Positions 1 through 8,514 of a stretch of 64,000 nt of DNA are shown here, one piece after another (position 1 is the first letter of the stretch; each line of letters begins with the position of its first letter). The position numbers and the translations under genes were made by a program. This DNA is from Pseudomonadota bacterium (GTDB lineage: Bacteria; Desulfobacterota; Desulfarculia; Desulfarculales; Desulfarculaceae): assembly GCA_018902755.1 (NCBI GenBank), contig JAHIQI010000053.1, forward strand, positions 59,897 to 123,896, read 5' to 3'. The notes beneath the pieces are model-generated. The model saw only the letters and a list, made by a program, of their open reading frames with translations. It made no database searches and had not been told where the DNA came from.

Positions 1-460
1 CCGAGTAAAGGGCGATATAGAAAAGCCCACCCGGCTTCACGCGCCCGGCGGCGTTGCGGATGGCTCGCCATACATCGCCGGTGTGGTGCAAAACCCCCCA
101 GGAGTAGACCAGGTCGAAGCGGGGCAAGGATGTCACGTAATCATCGTCCAACACCGAGCCCTGCTCCGCTGCCCAGTTTTTTGGGTCAGAGAGTTTGTGG
201 CGCAGGAGGTTGGTTGCGGCCACGGACTGAGGATCATAGTCAAAGCCCAACACGGCCCGGGCCTTGGCCAAATAGGCTGCCAAGGAGTGCAGGCCGCTGC
301 CGCAACCGATATCCAAAACCGTCATGCCTGTCAGATCCGGCAGGCCCAGGAACTCCAGCAGGTGTTTTTTAGAGGCTTCCACCTTTTCCTGGCTGAAGGT
401 CTTCTCGATAAAATCCAGCCAATTCTTACCGAACTCGAAGCGTAGCGTGGCCTCGCTCAT
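1..460 (-). CDS. Class I SAM-dependent methyltransferase (3' end beyond window)
   Basis: The reading frame starts at an ATG complementary to 458-460 and stays open to the left window edge, so the C-terminus is missing. Seen: an N-terminal helical segment, then VLDIGCGSGLHS near residue 45, which is the glycine-rich SAM-binding motif I, and later FDLVYSWGVLHHTG, typical of small-molecule or sugar methyltransferases. It follows the GT4 gene by 10 bp on the same strand, so it is probably the next gene in the polysaccharide operon. Methylation of a sugar or chain end is the likely job, but the substrate cannot be read from the sequence. Confidence 0.85.
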   Translation of the reverse strand, partial: MSEATLRFEFGKNWLDFIEKTFSQEKVEASKKHLLEFLGLPDLTGMTVLDIGCGSGLHSLAAYLAKARAVLGFDYDPQSVAATNLLRHKLSDPKNWAAEQGSVLDDDYVTSLPRFDLVYSWGVLHHTGDVWRAIRNAAGRVKPGGLFYIALYS

Positions 461-470
461 GGCTTTCCCT

Positions 471-2069
471 TCATAAGATACCCCCTCTACGGGAATCGAA
501 GCGGACCTCTTGCGTCGCCGCCCCGCCGATCTGCCGCCGATCAAGTTGGTAAACCGCCAGAGTCTCATCGATCATGCGTTCCAGTCCGAAGCGCCGCTGC
601 ACCCAAGGCAGACCTTCGGTTTGGGCCCGCCGCCGCCAATCCTGGTCATCCCACAGGCGTTTCAACTCTTGGGCGATGTAGCGCGGGTCGTCGCGTTCCA
701 GAACCCAGCCGGTAACCCCATGCCGCATGGTTTCCGGTGCCCCCCCCGCCTTGGTGGACACCACCGGCACTCCCAGGGACTGGGCCTCCACGAGTACGTT
801 GGGCAGGCCCTCCACCCGGGAGGTGAGCAGGAACAGGTCCATGGCGGCCATGGCCGCAAACACCTCCTTGGTGCGTCCCAACCAATGCAGCCTGCCGCCC
901 AGACCCAGCTTTTTCGTCTTGCGCTGGACGGCTTTAAACATGGGGCCATCGCCGGCCACGATGAAATGGGCCTCTGGCAGCAGGGCGGTTAGATGGGCTG
1001 CGGACTCCAGCCACAGACCGGGCCGTTTTTCCTCGGACAGGCGCATGGCGCTGCCCACCACCGGCGCGCCGGGGGGAATGCCCAGCCGTTCGCGCAGGTG
1101 TGGCCGCTGCTCCCGGCTGGCGCGCAGGCGAGACTCCTCGAAAACAAAACCGTTTCGCAATATGGTGATGCTCCCCTGGGGAAGTTCCAGCCACTGCTCG
1201 TAGGCCTCGGCCCCGGCCTGGCTGTTGTTGATCATCACCACTCCGGGCTGCCGGGCCAGCCAGCGGTAGCAGTCGCGCATGTAGGGCTGATACAGCAAAA
1301 AATTGGTGGGCGGCACGCTGCGCATGCCCAGCACGATGCGCGGCACTCCCAGAGCCACCGCGGCCAATCCGCCCTTGACGTTCACCTCATCCAGCCACAA
1401 GTGAGCCACCTCGGGCCGGTGTTGGGCCAAGACGCGCAAGTGGGCCCGCATGCTGGTGATCTTGCGGGGAAGCTTGCCCAGGGCCGAAGCGGCGTGGGCG
1501 GGCAATTCCTGTGTGTGGTCCAGGTCGTCAAAGGCAACCGCCCGCACCCCGGCCTGGGTCAGATCCGGCAGAAAAAAGCGATCCGCTTCATCCTGCAGAG
1601 AGGCCACCGTCACCGCCAGGCCGGTCATTCCCCGCGCCTGCAATCCCTGGGCGGTGAGCACTAGCTGGCGTTCGGAGCCGCCGCCACCCAGGGTGCCGAT
1701 CATCATGGCCACCCCCTTGTGGCCTTGGCCCAGCCGGGCAGGCGTGGGCAAGGCCTGGCCGAAATTTTCCAGCCGCCCGGCGTAATTGATTACCAGGCGC
1801 GGAGTCAACTCGTGCACCCAACGCTGGGCCGACTTTACAACCCGCCCCAGGCCCGGATGGGAGGCGGCCCGGAGTCTCAAAGCCAGCAAACGCAGGCGGA
1901 CGTTTTGCCTTAAATTCATGGCCCGGGTCAGCAGGCCGTACACCCGGTCGGCCAAAGGCCTGCGGATGGCGGCGGGCAGCAAATGCCGAGCCAATGCTTG
2001 CAAACGCCGGATCATGCGGCGGTATCCGAGCACCAATGGTTCGCGGCGGTCCGGGACCGCAACTTCCAA
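471..2069 (-). CDS. Glycosyltransferase family 4 (GT-B fold)
   Basis: About 532 residues. The C-terminal half carries the GT4 donor-binding signature: VAGDGP, WLGRTKEV, then SRVEGLPNVLVEA with the E-x7-E pair, and a VPVVSTKAGGAPE loop. The N-terminal half has GGGGSERQL, the usual acceptor-domain glycine loop. The long basic amphipathic N-terminus (about residues 18-60) could dock at the inner face of the membrane. The frame opens only shortly upstream, and the first usable codon is a TTG at 2069 with no clear ribosome site; an ATG 18 codons further in is an alternative start. Sits in the polysaccharide operon, so it should add one sugar to a lipid-linked glycan. Confidence 0.9.
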   Translation of the reverse strand: MEVAVPDRREPLVLGYRRMIRRLQALARHLLPAAIRRPLADRVYGLLTRAMNLRQNVRLRLLALRLRAASHPGLGRVVKSAQRWVHELTPRLVINYAGRLENFGQALPTPARLGQGHKGVAMMIGTLGGGGSERQLVLTAQGLQARGMTGLAVTVASLQDEADRFFLPDLTQAGVRAVAFDDLDHTQELPAHAASALGKLPRKITSMRAHLRVLAQHRPEVAHLWLDEVNVKGGLAAVALGVPRIVLGMRSVPPTNFLLYQPYMRDCYRWLARQPGVVMINNSQAGAEAYEQWLELPQGSITILRNGFVFEESRLRASREQRPHLRERLGIPPGAPVVGSAMRLSEEKRPGLWLESAAHLTALLPEAHFIVAGDGPMFKAVQRKTKKLGLGGRLHWLGRTKEVFAAMAAMDLFLLTSRVEGLPNVLVEAQSLGVPVVSTKAGGAPETMRHGVTGWVLERDDPRYIAQELKRLWDDQDWRRRAQTEGLPWVQRRFGLERMIDETLAVYQLDRRQIGGAATQEVRFDSRRGGIL

Positions 2070-2126
2070 ATTTTCAGGCAGGTCGAGTTTGTCTGTTTCA
2101 AAAGGCTACCTCGTTGTTACGCCCGC

Positions 2127-3080
2127 CTAGCGGCCGGACAATCGCCACATGGTGCGCAACTTGCGCAACACCCGGGCGCAAAAGACGCCGACTTCCCCGC
2201 GCCGGAGCGAAACCCGTTCCGCCATGGAGAGGCCATTTTTCTTGCGGCCTATGTAGAGCAGGTTAGCTTCGCTGCCTATGGTTACCGGACGGTTTTCCCT
2301 GATCATCGTGATGTGTGAAGGCGGATCGGCTTTTTTATCACCCTCGCCCGTCTCGCTTTCCTGTACGGAAAACAGGTTTTCGCTGAACTCCAGGCAGTGG
2401 GTGGCCACCTCGTCAAACCCGTACTTACTCAGCAAGGCCGGCAGGCTGTTCCGGTCCAGGGAGCGCACATGCTGCCAGCGATGAAAAGAGGCGTCGCACA
2501 CGGGGCAGTAAACCCGGCTTCGTTCCAAGTTTTCACTATTGGGAGCCGTGACTATGAGCAAGCCACCCGGTTTGAGCATCGCCCCCAGTCCGTACAAAAA
2601 GCCGTCCAACTCCGGCTCCAGCACGTGCTCGATTACCTCGGTGAGTAAAACCACGTCAAAGGTTTGCCCGCTGTCGGGCCCCAGCACCCCCAGGAAGCCA
2701 TCCAACCCGGCCAACTTTTTAGTGAGGGTGGCGGTGCGCTGGGCGGAGGGCTCAAAAGCCGCTGCCTGGTATCCCCGGCGGCAGAGGATTTCCACCAACT
2801 GGCCGTCGCCCGCCCCAAAGTCAAGGATACGGTCTTGGCTGGAAATAAGATGGGCAACGGCGGAAACGAAACTCTCCCCCCCCAAGGCGGCGAAACCCTG
2901 GGCCATGGATTGGGTCTGGGCCTGTCCGTCCCAAAAGCGCCGCACCGACTCCGGGGTCCAGGCCAGGGGTCTAGGCTGGGCCGGCTCTCCCGCCAAGCGG
3001 GCATGGAGCAATTCCAACAAATCCCTGGCCTGTTGGGGGGGCAACCTGCCTACATCAATGATTGGATCATGCGGTGTCAA
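2127..3080 (-). CDS. SAM-dependent methyltransferase (class I)
   Basis: Motif I is ILDFGAGDGQLVEIL, followed by AAFEPSA (acidic ribose-binding residue) and VVLLTEVIEHVLEPE, a Methyltransf_11/23-type core. A CPVCDASFHRWQHVRS segment could bind a metal or may be structural. Start choice: a TTG at 3080 overlaps the TGA stop of the upstream tylF-like gene in a TTGA arrangement and has GGGAG about 9 bases before it; an ATG at 3155 would give 25 extra residues but a long overlap. Probably modifies a sugar or chain terminus exported by the neighbouring Wzm/Wzt. Confidence 0.8.
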   Translation of the reverse strand: MTPHDPIIDVGRLPPQQARDLLELLHARLAGEPAQPRPLAWTPESVRRFWDGQAQTQSMAQGFAALGGESFVSAVAHLISSQDRILDFGAGDGQLVEILCRRGYQAAAFEPSAQRTATLTKKLAGLDGFLGVLGPDSGQTFDVVLLTEVIEHVLEPELDGFLYGLGAMLKPGGLLIVTAPNSENLERSRVYCPVCDASFHRWQHVRSLDRNSLPALLSKYGFDEVATHCLEFSENLFSVQESETGEGDKKADPPSHITMIRENRPVTIGSEANLLYIGRKKNGLSMAERVSLRRGEVGVFCARVLRKLRTMWRLSGR

Positions 3081-4030
3081 AGGAGTTTGCTCCCTGCTGT
3101 TTGGCCGGTTTTGCCACCGTCGATTCCGGGGGATTTTTTCTTTCCGTCCAAACACCGCTTCATCACCATGGCCTGTCCCGTGGAGAGCAAAATAAGTTCC
3201 TCCGTTTTTCCCGCGAAGAGATCCTCAGTCACCTGCCGCGCGCCGGGGCAGGACTTGAAGCCGTGGTCATCGAAAAGCATGACGCCCCCGACACTCAGGC
3301 GGGGATAAAAAAATTTGATGGAGTCCAGGGTGGGCTGGGCCAAATCCACGTCTACATGTACGAAGCAAAAATTGTCCCCGGCCACTTGGTGGAAGCGCTC
3401 GGGAATCCACCCTGGATAGACGCGGTAATTGTCCAGGCCTTCCAGGGTGGAGGCGACGTCTTCCGTGGTGGACACGAAGCGCCCCTGCTCCCAGTAGGAG
3501 CCGTCGGCATCTTCGGGAGCGGGCAGCCCCTGAAAGGAATCGAACAGGTGCACCGTTTTGCCCAGGGGCTGCGCGGCGCGGCACATGAGCTGGGCCGAGG
3601 CCCCCTTGTACACCCCGCACTCGGCCAGATCGCCCTCCAGGTGCAGCACAAGTTTCAAAAGCTGGTTCAGGGTGTACTTGCGGTCCAGGGAATGCCAATT
3701 GTTTGGGTCCATGATTTTGCGGTAATAGGCCAGGAACTCCTCATCCTCCAGGAAGAGGCGGCCGAATTCGCAAAACTTATATTTTGGGTACACCGCCGTG
3801 GTCAAAGCCTCGGCCAGTTGATAGCGCCTCTCTTCCACAGGAGTGGGCCCATGCCCCTGACCCAGGATGGTCATCAGCTTGGCGGTTATTCCCGGCTCCA
3901 AGCTCTCCAACTCCCGGACCAACTCCGGGGCCAGTTGCTCGGGGGTGGACGGCTCGGGAGATGATTGTTGCCCCCGGCCACCCTTAAGCCGATTTATAAG
4001 ATCGCTAAACCGTGCCATTATCGCATTCAT
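3077..4030 (-). CDS. TylF/MycF-family O-methyltransferase
   Basis: The core GDLAECGVYKGASAQLM, VHLFDSFQGLP, FVHVDVDLAQPT and GGVMLFDDHG matches the TylF (macrocin O-methyltransferase) family, a metal-dependent sugar O-methyltransferase group often found in polysaccharide clusters. The aspartates of HVDVD and FDDHG are the expected metal ligands. The start overlaps the end of the wzt gene; ATG at 4030 is chosen, with 4018 and 4066 as alternatives. Downstream it is coupled to the next methyltransferase by a TTGA overlap. Role inferred: methyl capping or decoration of the exported glycan. Confidence 0.85.
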   Translation of the reverse strand: MNAIMARFSDLINRLKGGRGQQSSPEPSTPEQLAPELVRELESLEPGITAKLMTILGQGHGPTPVEERRYQLAEALTTAVYPKYKFCEFGRLFLEDEEFLAYYRKIMDPNNWHSLDRKYTLNQLLKLVLHLEGDLAECGVYKGASAQLMCRAAQPLGKTVHLFDSFQGLPAPEDADGSYWEQGRFVSTTEDVASTLEGLDNYRVYPGWIPERFHQVAGDNFCFVHVDVDLAQPTLDSIKFFYPRLSVGGVMLFDDHGFKSCPGARQVTEDLFAGKTEELILLSTGQAMVMKRCLDGKKKSPGIDGGKTGQTAGSKLL

Positions 4031-5366
4031 CTTTGCGAGGCGAAAAAACCGCCATGCGCGCCTCAAGGTTGACCACCGAGGTGGTGAAAATGTCCCCCGG
4101 CCCCAGCACTTTTATCTGCACCGCCTCTTCCAGAAAATCGATCTTGTCGCCGGTGTCCCAATGGGCCGCGCCCAGGGTGACGAAATATTCCCCCTCCGAG
4201 AGCCAAAGGTTGCAGTCCACCGCGACCTGGAGCAGCTCGCCCCGGCGCGCGCCGATCACCCCCATCCTCTGGCTGAGGTTGGTGAGCCCCCAGAGCACCG
4301 TGCCCCGCCGGTCCTTGATGGCCACTCCAAAGGAGAGATCCTCGACGTCTTGGCCGCTCTGGAAGGTCATGTGGAAGCGACAATATTCCCCGGTGTCGTA
4401 CACCTTCCGGGGCCTGCCGGAGGCGTCCACCACACCCCAGTCCAAAACCGAGCCCACCGCATTGCCGTAGCGCACGAATCCCGGAGCGGCCTGGCCCTGG
4501 GCACCGGGCTGGAGCGGGGCGGCCGGAGGCTGGGTCTCGCTCCCCGCCGCTTCGCCTTGAGCTTGTAATGGCTCCGAGCCGTTTCCCTGTTCGGCCGAGC
4601 CGGTAGGCGCTGGGACCTTTCCGCCGGGCTTCTTGGCCTCGCCGAACAGCAGCTTGTGGTAGATGTTGCAGATCCCCCTGGGGCTGCCCTGGCGGTATAC
4701 CTCTCCGTCTTCCAAAATTATGGCCCGGTCGCAAAACATGGTGACGGTGTTGGTGTCGTGGGTCACCAGCAAGATGGTGGTCTTGTTGTCCCGAAGTTCC
4801 TTGATGCGCTTGAAGCACTTCATCTGAAAACGGGCGTCGCCCACGGCCAGGGCCTCGTCGATGAGCATTATGTCCGGGTCCACGCTGATGGCCGTGCTGA
4901 AGGTGAGTCGGGCCTGCATGCCGGTGGAGTAGGTTTTGAAGGGGTGGTCTATGTAGGGGCCCAACTCGCTAAAGGCGACGATGGCCTCCATCTTGCCCAT
5001 CACCTCCTTGCGGCTCATGCCCAGGCACATGCCGCCCATTATCACGTTGTCTCGGCCGGTGTACTCGGGGTGGAAGCCGGTGCCCAGTTCCAGAATGGCG
5101 GTGAGCCTGCCGTTGACCTCAAGCTCGCCGCTGGTGCGCTCCACCACCCCGGCGATGAGCTTGAGCAGGGTGCTCTTGCCCGCGCCGTTGCGCCCCAGGA
5201 TGCCGATAATTTCTCCCCGGGCCAGTTCCAGGTCCACGTTGCTCAGGGCGTGCTTGTCCAAGTGGGTCTGGCGGCCGGTCAAGGTCTCCCAAAAGGCCCC
5301 CATGGGGCGTGGGTAGATCTTGTAGACCTTGCTGAGGCTCTTCGCCTTTATGGCCAAAGCGCTCAT
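4005..5366 (-). CDS. wzt: Polysaccharide ABC exporter ATPase with C-terminal glycan-binding domain (Wzt-like)
   Basis: 453 residues. Walker A is GRNGAGKST, the signature region is YSTGMQARLTFS (the variant typical of Wzt/TagH-type ATPases), and Walker B is IMLIDEALAVGD. After residue about 270 there is a Pro/Ala/Gly-rich linker and a beta-rich domain of the Wzt C-terminal type, which in characterised O-antigen systems recognises the capped non-reducing end of the glycan. The ATG at 5366 shares one base with the permease stop (TAATG), a classic coupled pair. Together with the permease it should flip a finished undecaprenyl-linked polysaccharide across the inner membrane. Confidence 0.93.
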   Translation of the reverse strand: MSALAIKAKSLSKVYKIYPRPMGAFWETLTGRQTHLDKHALSNVDLELARGEIIGILGRNGAGKSTLLKLIAGVVERTSGELEVNGRLTAILELGTGFHPEYTGRDNVIMGGMCLGMSRKEVMGKMEAIVAFSELGPYIDHPFKTYSTGMQARLTFSTAISVDPDIMLIDEALAVGDARFQMKCFKRIKELRDNKTTILLVTHDTNTVTMFCDRAIILEDGEVYRQGSPRGICNIYHKLLFGEAKKPGGKVPAPTGSAEQGNGSEPLQAQGEAAGSETQPPAAPLQPGAQGQAAPGFVRYGNAVGSVLDWGVVDASGRPRKVYDTGEYCRFHMTFQSGQDVEDLSFGVAIKDRRGTVLWGLTNLSQRMGVIGARRGELLQVAVDCNLWLSEGEYFVTLGAAHWDTGDKIDFLEEAVQIKVLGPGDIFTTSVVNLEARMAVFSPRKDECDNGTV

Positions 5367-6151
5367 TAGAGTACGTCTCCATAAAAGCGCCGAGTCTTGC
5401 TGAAGGCGAACCAGCCCAGCCAAAGGACGGCTCCGCTGAGCAAGGGCATTACCACCCAGGCCATGGGATGATGGAAGCTTCCGAAGAACAGGGCGTCCTG
5501 CCAGCACCACACGAAATAGCTGAAAGGATTGGCCTGGAAGATGTACTGCAACCACGGGGGAGTGGCGTAGGGATTGAACAGGATGGGCTGGGCGAAAAGG
5601 TTCACCGTGCAAAAAACCTGAATAAACTCCCTTACGTCCCGCAGGAACACGCCCACCGAGGCCAACAGGAAGGCCAGGCCGATCATGGCCACTATTTGGC
5701 AGAAGACCACCAGGGGCAGGGTCAGGACCATCCAGTTGAGGGAGCCGCGCCAAAGAGCGCTGGCCAAAACGAACAACAGGCCCGCCGCATAGGGGATGGC
5801 CCCGGCCAGAGCCGTCTTTATGGGCAGCACCTCTATGGGAAAAACGATCTGTTTGACCAGGTTGGCGTGGGTGATGAAGGTGGAGCTGGAGCGCGACAAT
5901 ACGTCCTGAAAGGCCAGCCAGCAGACGATGCCCGCCAGAATGTTCACCGAATAGTCCTGAGGCGCGCCCGCGCCGCCGCCGTAACGGGTGGGAAACACGT
6001 AGACGAACAAAAAGGTGTAGATGAGCATCAGCAGCAGAGGATGCCCGAAAACCCACACCACACCCAGCACCTGGCCCACGTGACGGTCGCGGAATTCGCG
6101 CCGTACCATCTCGCCCACCAGCTCCGTGCGGTTGAATATCATTCCAGCCAA
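5366..6151 (-). CDS. wzm: Polysaccharide ABC exporter permease (Wzm, ABC-2 type)
   Basis: 261 residues with about six hydrophobic helices and the ABC-2 membrane core. The N-terminal LVGEMVRREFRDRHVGQVLG segment precedes the first helix, as in Wzm/TagG proteins. It overlaps wzt by one base and lies 95 bp downstream of asnB. Function from family: forms the inner-membrane channel for polysaccharide export. Start at 6151 (MAGMIF); an ATG three codons later is also possible. Confidence 0.92.
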   Translation of the reverse strand: MAGMIFNRTELVGEMVRREFRDRHVGQVLGVVWVFGHPLLLMLIYTFLFVYVFPTRYGGGAGAPQDYSVNILAGIVCWLAFQDVLSRSSSTFITHANLVKQIVFPIEVLPIKTALAGAIPYAAGLLFVLASALWRGSLNWMVLTLPLVVFCQIVAMIGLAFLLASVGVFLRDVREFIQVFCTVNLFAQPILFNPYATPPWLQYIFQANPFSYFVWCWQDALFFGSFHHPMAWVVMPLLSGAVLWLGWFAFSKTRRFYGDVL

Positions 6152-6246
6152 TTTCCGTTCAGCAAAATACCCTCCGCAGCCATCCTACGGTGTGACGCCA
6201 TTATAACAACTGCCACCCATCGCCCCCCGGGGTCGCGGACGCCGTC

Positions 6247-8190
6247 TCAAAAAACCACCTCCGGGTTGGCCTCCAGCCAGGCTTGGGCCATGAGCACATT
6301 CCACAGGGGATAGGCCCAGTTGGCTCCAGCCTGGTGGGCCTGCCACCGCTCGTTTATGGGCTCGGGGTTGAACAGCCCCTGGGAGCGCAATCGCTCATGG
6401 TCCAACAACTCCCGGGCCCAGGGCAACAGGGGTCCGCGCAGCCATTGGTCTATGGGCACCCCGAAGCCCATCTTGGGCCGCTCTATCAACTCGCGGGGCA
6501 GGCGCTTGTACAACAACTGGCGCAGGGCCCACTTGGTCTGCCTCCCCCGCATCTTCATGTGCCGGGGCAGTTGCCAGGCCATCTCCACCACCCGGTGGTC
6601 CAACAGGGGCACTCGCACCTCAAGGGCCACCCGCATGCTGGCCCGGTCCACCTTGGTGAGGATGTCGTCGGGCAAATAGGTAACCGTGTCCAGAAACTGC
6701 ATGCAGTCCAAAAGATCGGGCAGCTTCCGGTGCAGGGCCTCGTCCCATAAGACACCCTTGTGCTCCCTGGCTCCCAGCACGGTCTGGTCAGGCTGGTGCC
6801 AATGGCTGAGTATCTGGCGGTACAGGGCCATCATCTCCGGGTCAGACAGCCCGGCTGCCAGCTTGTGTAGCTTGGTGCCGAAGTTATCAGGCAAACGTTT
6901 GCCGGGCACCAGGGCGGCCAGGGCGTCCCAGGCGTGGGGCGAAAGGCAGCCCACCCCCTTGGCGAAAAGGCTTCTGACCGGCCGAGGCACCCGGCTGGCC
7001 TTTTGAAAGGCGGACAGCACGGTGTCGTAGCGGGGGTATCCCGCGAACAGCTCGTCGCCGCCATCGCCGGAGAGCACCACGGTCACGTGCTGTTTGGTCA
7101 GAGCGCAGACCATGATAGTGGGAATCTGCGAAGAATCTGCAAAGGGTTCATCGTACCAGGTGGCCAGGCCATCCACCAAATCCAGGGCGTGGCTGGGCTC
7201 CACGTATAGCTCGGTGTGGATGGTGCCCAGGCGCTCGGCTATCGCGCGGGCGTAGGGGGCCTCGTCGTAGCCGCTCTCGTCAAAACCGATGCTGAAGGTG
7301 TTGATGCCCCCGTCGCTCTGCTCGGCCATGAGGCAGGTGACCAATGACGAATCGATGCCCCCGGACAGCAGCGCCCCCAAGGGTACGTCCGAAACCATGC
7401 GCCGCCCCACCGCATCGGACAAAAGCGCGTCCAACTCGGCCAGCAACTCCTCCTCCCCGGCCTGGCGTTGGGCAGCCACCCCGCCGATGGCCACGCTCCG
7501 GCAATCCCAGTAACGGCTCCGCCGGGGCTTCAGGTCCGGGCCCACGGCCAGCAGGCAGCCCGGCTCCAGCTTGTGCACATCCTGGTAGATGGTGTGGGGG
7601 GCGGGGATGTAGTTGTGGCGCATGAAGGCAGCCAAGGCATGGCGGTCCAGTCGGGGCTCCCAGCCGGGGACCTGGCGCAGGGCCTTGAGTTCCGATCCGA
7701 AAATCAGCCGCCCGCCCACCAGCCCCCAATACAGGGGCTTGATACCCAGGCGGTCGCGCGCCAGGTAGAGCACCCGATCCTCTCGATCGAAGATGGCGAA
7801 GGCGAACATGCCGATCATGCGGCCCAGCGCCGCCTCCACTCCCCACTGGGCGCAGCTTTCCAGGACCACCTCGGTGTCCGATGTGCCCTGGGGGATCTGG
7901 CCGTGGGCGGCCAGCTGGTTTTTCATCTCCAGGTGGGAGTAGACCTCACCGTTGTAGGCGATGACGTAGCGGCCGCAGGATGAGATCATGGGCTGGGCGC
8001 CGGAAGGCGAAAGGTCGCGGATGGCCAGGCGGCGGTGCCCCAGGCCCACCCCGGCCTCCCAGTCCAGCCAAACGCCTCGGGAGTCGGGCCCTCGGTGCTC
8101 CAGCACGTCGGCCATGCGGTCTAGGGATGCGTGCATCTCGGATTGCCCCGAGAAACGCCCGCGCCCATATATGCCCGCGATGCCGCACAT
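6247..8190 (-). CDS. asnB: Asparagine synthase (glutamine-hydrolysing), AsnB type
   Basis: 647 residues, normal length for AsnB. MCGIAGIYG exposes the catalytic N-terminal Cys2 of the class II glutamine amidotransferase domain. RLAIRDLSPSGAQPM and YNGEVYSH are conserved amidotransferase segments; LLSGGIDSSLV is the ATP-pyrophosphatase loop of the synthetase domain, followed by LSGDGGDELFAGYPRY. Being first in a polysaccharide operon, it may form an amide on a sugar acid (as WbpS-like paralogues do) rather than free asparagine; that is inference. A weak AAAGAG lies some 12 bases before the ATG. Confidence 0.92.
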   Translation of the reverse strand: MCGIAGIYGRGRFSGQSEMHASLDRMADVLEHRGPDSRGVWLDWEAGVGLGHRRLAIRDLSPSGAQPMISSCGRYVIAYNGEVYSHLEMKNQLAAHGQIPQGTSDTEVVLESCAQWGVEAALGRMIGMFAFAIFDREDRVLYLARDRLGIKPLYWGLVGGRLIFGSELKALRQVPGWEPRLDRHALAAFMRHNYIPAPHTIYQDVHKLEPGCLLAVGPDLKPRRSRYWDCRSVAIGGVAAQRQAGEEELLAELDALLSDAVGRRMVSDVPLGALLSGGIDSSLVTCLMAEQSDGGINTFSIGFDESGYDEAPYARAIAERLGTIHTELYVEPSHALDLVDGLATWYDEPFADSSQIPTIMVCALTKQHVTVVLSGDGGDELFAGYPRYDTVLSAFQKASRVPRPVRSLFAKGVGCLSPHAWDALAALVPGKRLPDNFGTKLHKLAAGLSDPEMMALYRQILSHWHQPDQTVLGAREHKGVLWDEALHRKLPDLLDCMQFLDTVTYLPDDILTKVDRASMRVALEVRVPLLDHRVVEMAWQLPRHMKMRGRQTKWALRQLLYKRLPRELIERPKMGFGVPIDQWLRGPLLPWARELLDHERLRSQGLFNPEPINERWQAHQAGANWAYPLWNVLMAQAWLEANPEVVF

Positions 8191-8479
8191 TATTGCGCGA
8201 CTCTTTCGGGCGGCAAGGCAGGAGTTCGGTGCGGTTTGCAGCTGGAGGGCAATGGGCAGACTCTCCGTTGAACAGGACTCGTTGCACCTGGGCCCAAGCT
8301 AAAAGCTTTGGCCAGCCCAAGTGTGACCACAGGATAGATGCGTAGGACCGCATTGTCCATAAAACTTGGCCAGGCGGGGAGTTAAAGGATGCCACTCTCC
8401 GCCCGGCGTCCCCATCTGGATGGGCGCCTGCCAAAAACCCAACATTGTCAGCGGCCTACCACACACTACATGATGTAAC
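8191..8479. other. Intergenic region between divergent asnB and recJ
   Basis: About 290 bases separating the minus-strand polysaccharide operon from plus-strand recJ. It must hold the asnB promoter, but I see no convincing -35/-10 pair on the minus strand. No RNA gene or repeat is evident. Confidence 0.5.
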
Positions 8480-8508
8480 TTGATTCAAGAGGCACTACCA
8501 TATATAGT
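8480..8508 (+). promoter_or_regulatory. Putative recJ promoter
   Basis: TTGATT at 8480-8485, a 17-base spacer and TATAGT at 8503-8508 make a good sigma-70-like promoter. Transcription would start about seven bases after the -10, that is at or next to the recJ ATG (8515), implying a leaderless or nearly leaderless mRNA. This fits the absence of a ribosome-binding site. Confidence 0.5.
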
Positions 8509-8511
8509 GCC
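8491..8511. repeat. Perfect inverted repeat overlapping the recJ -10 region
   Basis: GGCACTA (8491-8497) and TAGTGCC (8505-8511) are exact reverse complements around a 7-base centre. The element covers the spacer and -10 hexamer of the proposed recJ promoter and ends three bases before the ATG. It could be a repressor operator. Confidence 0.6.
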
Positions 8512-8514
8512 TGC

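Noticed and set aside
5367..6056. Extension of the first wzt frame upstream to 6056 (683 residues)
   Set aside because: The upstream part is the out-of-frame image of the wzm permease; conserved Wzt sequence starts at ATG 5366.
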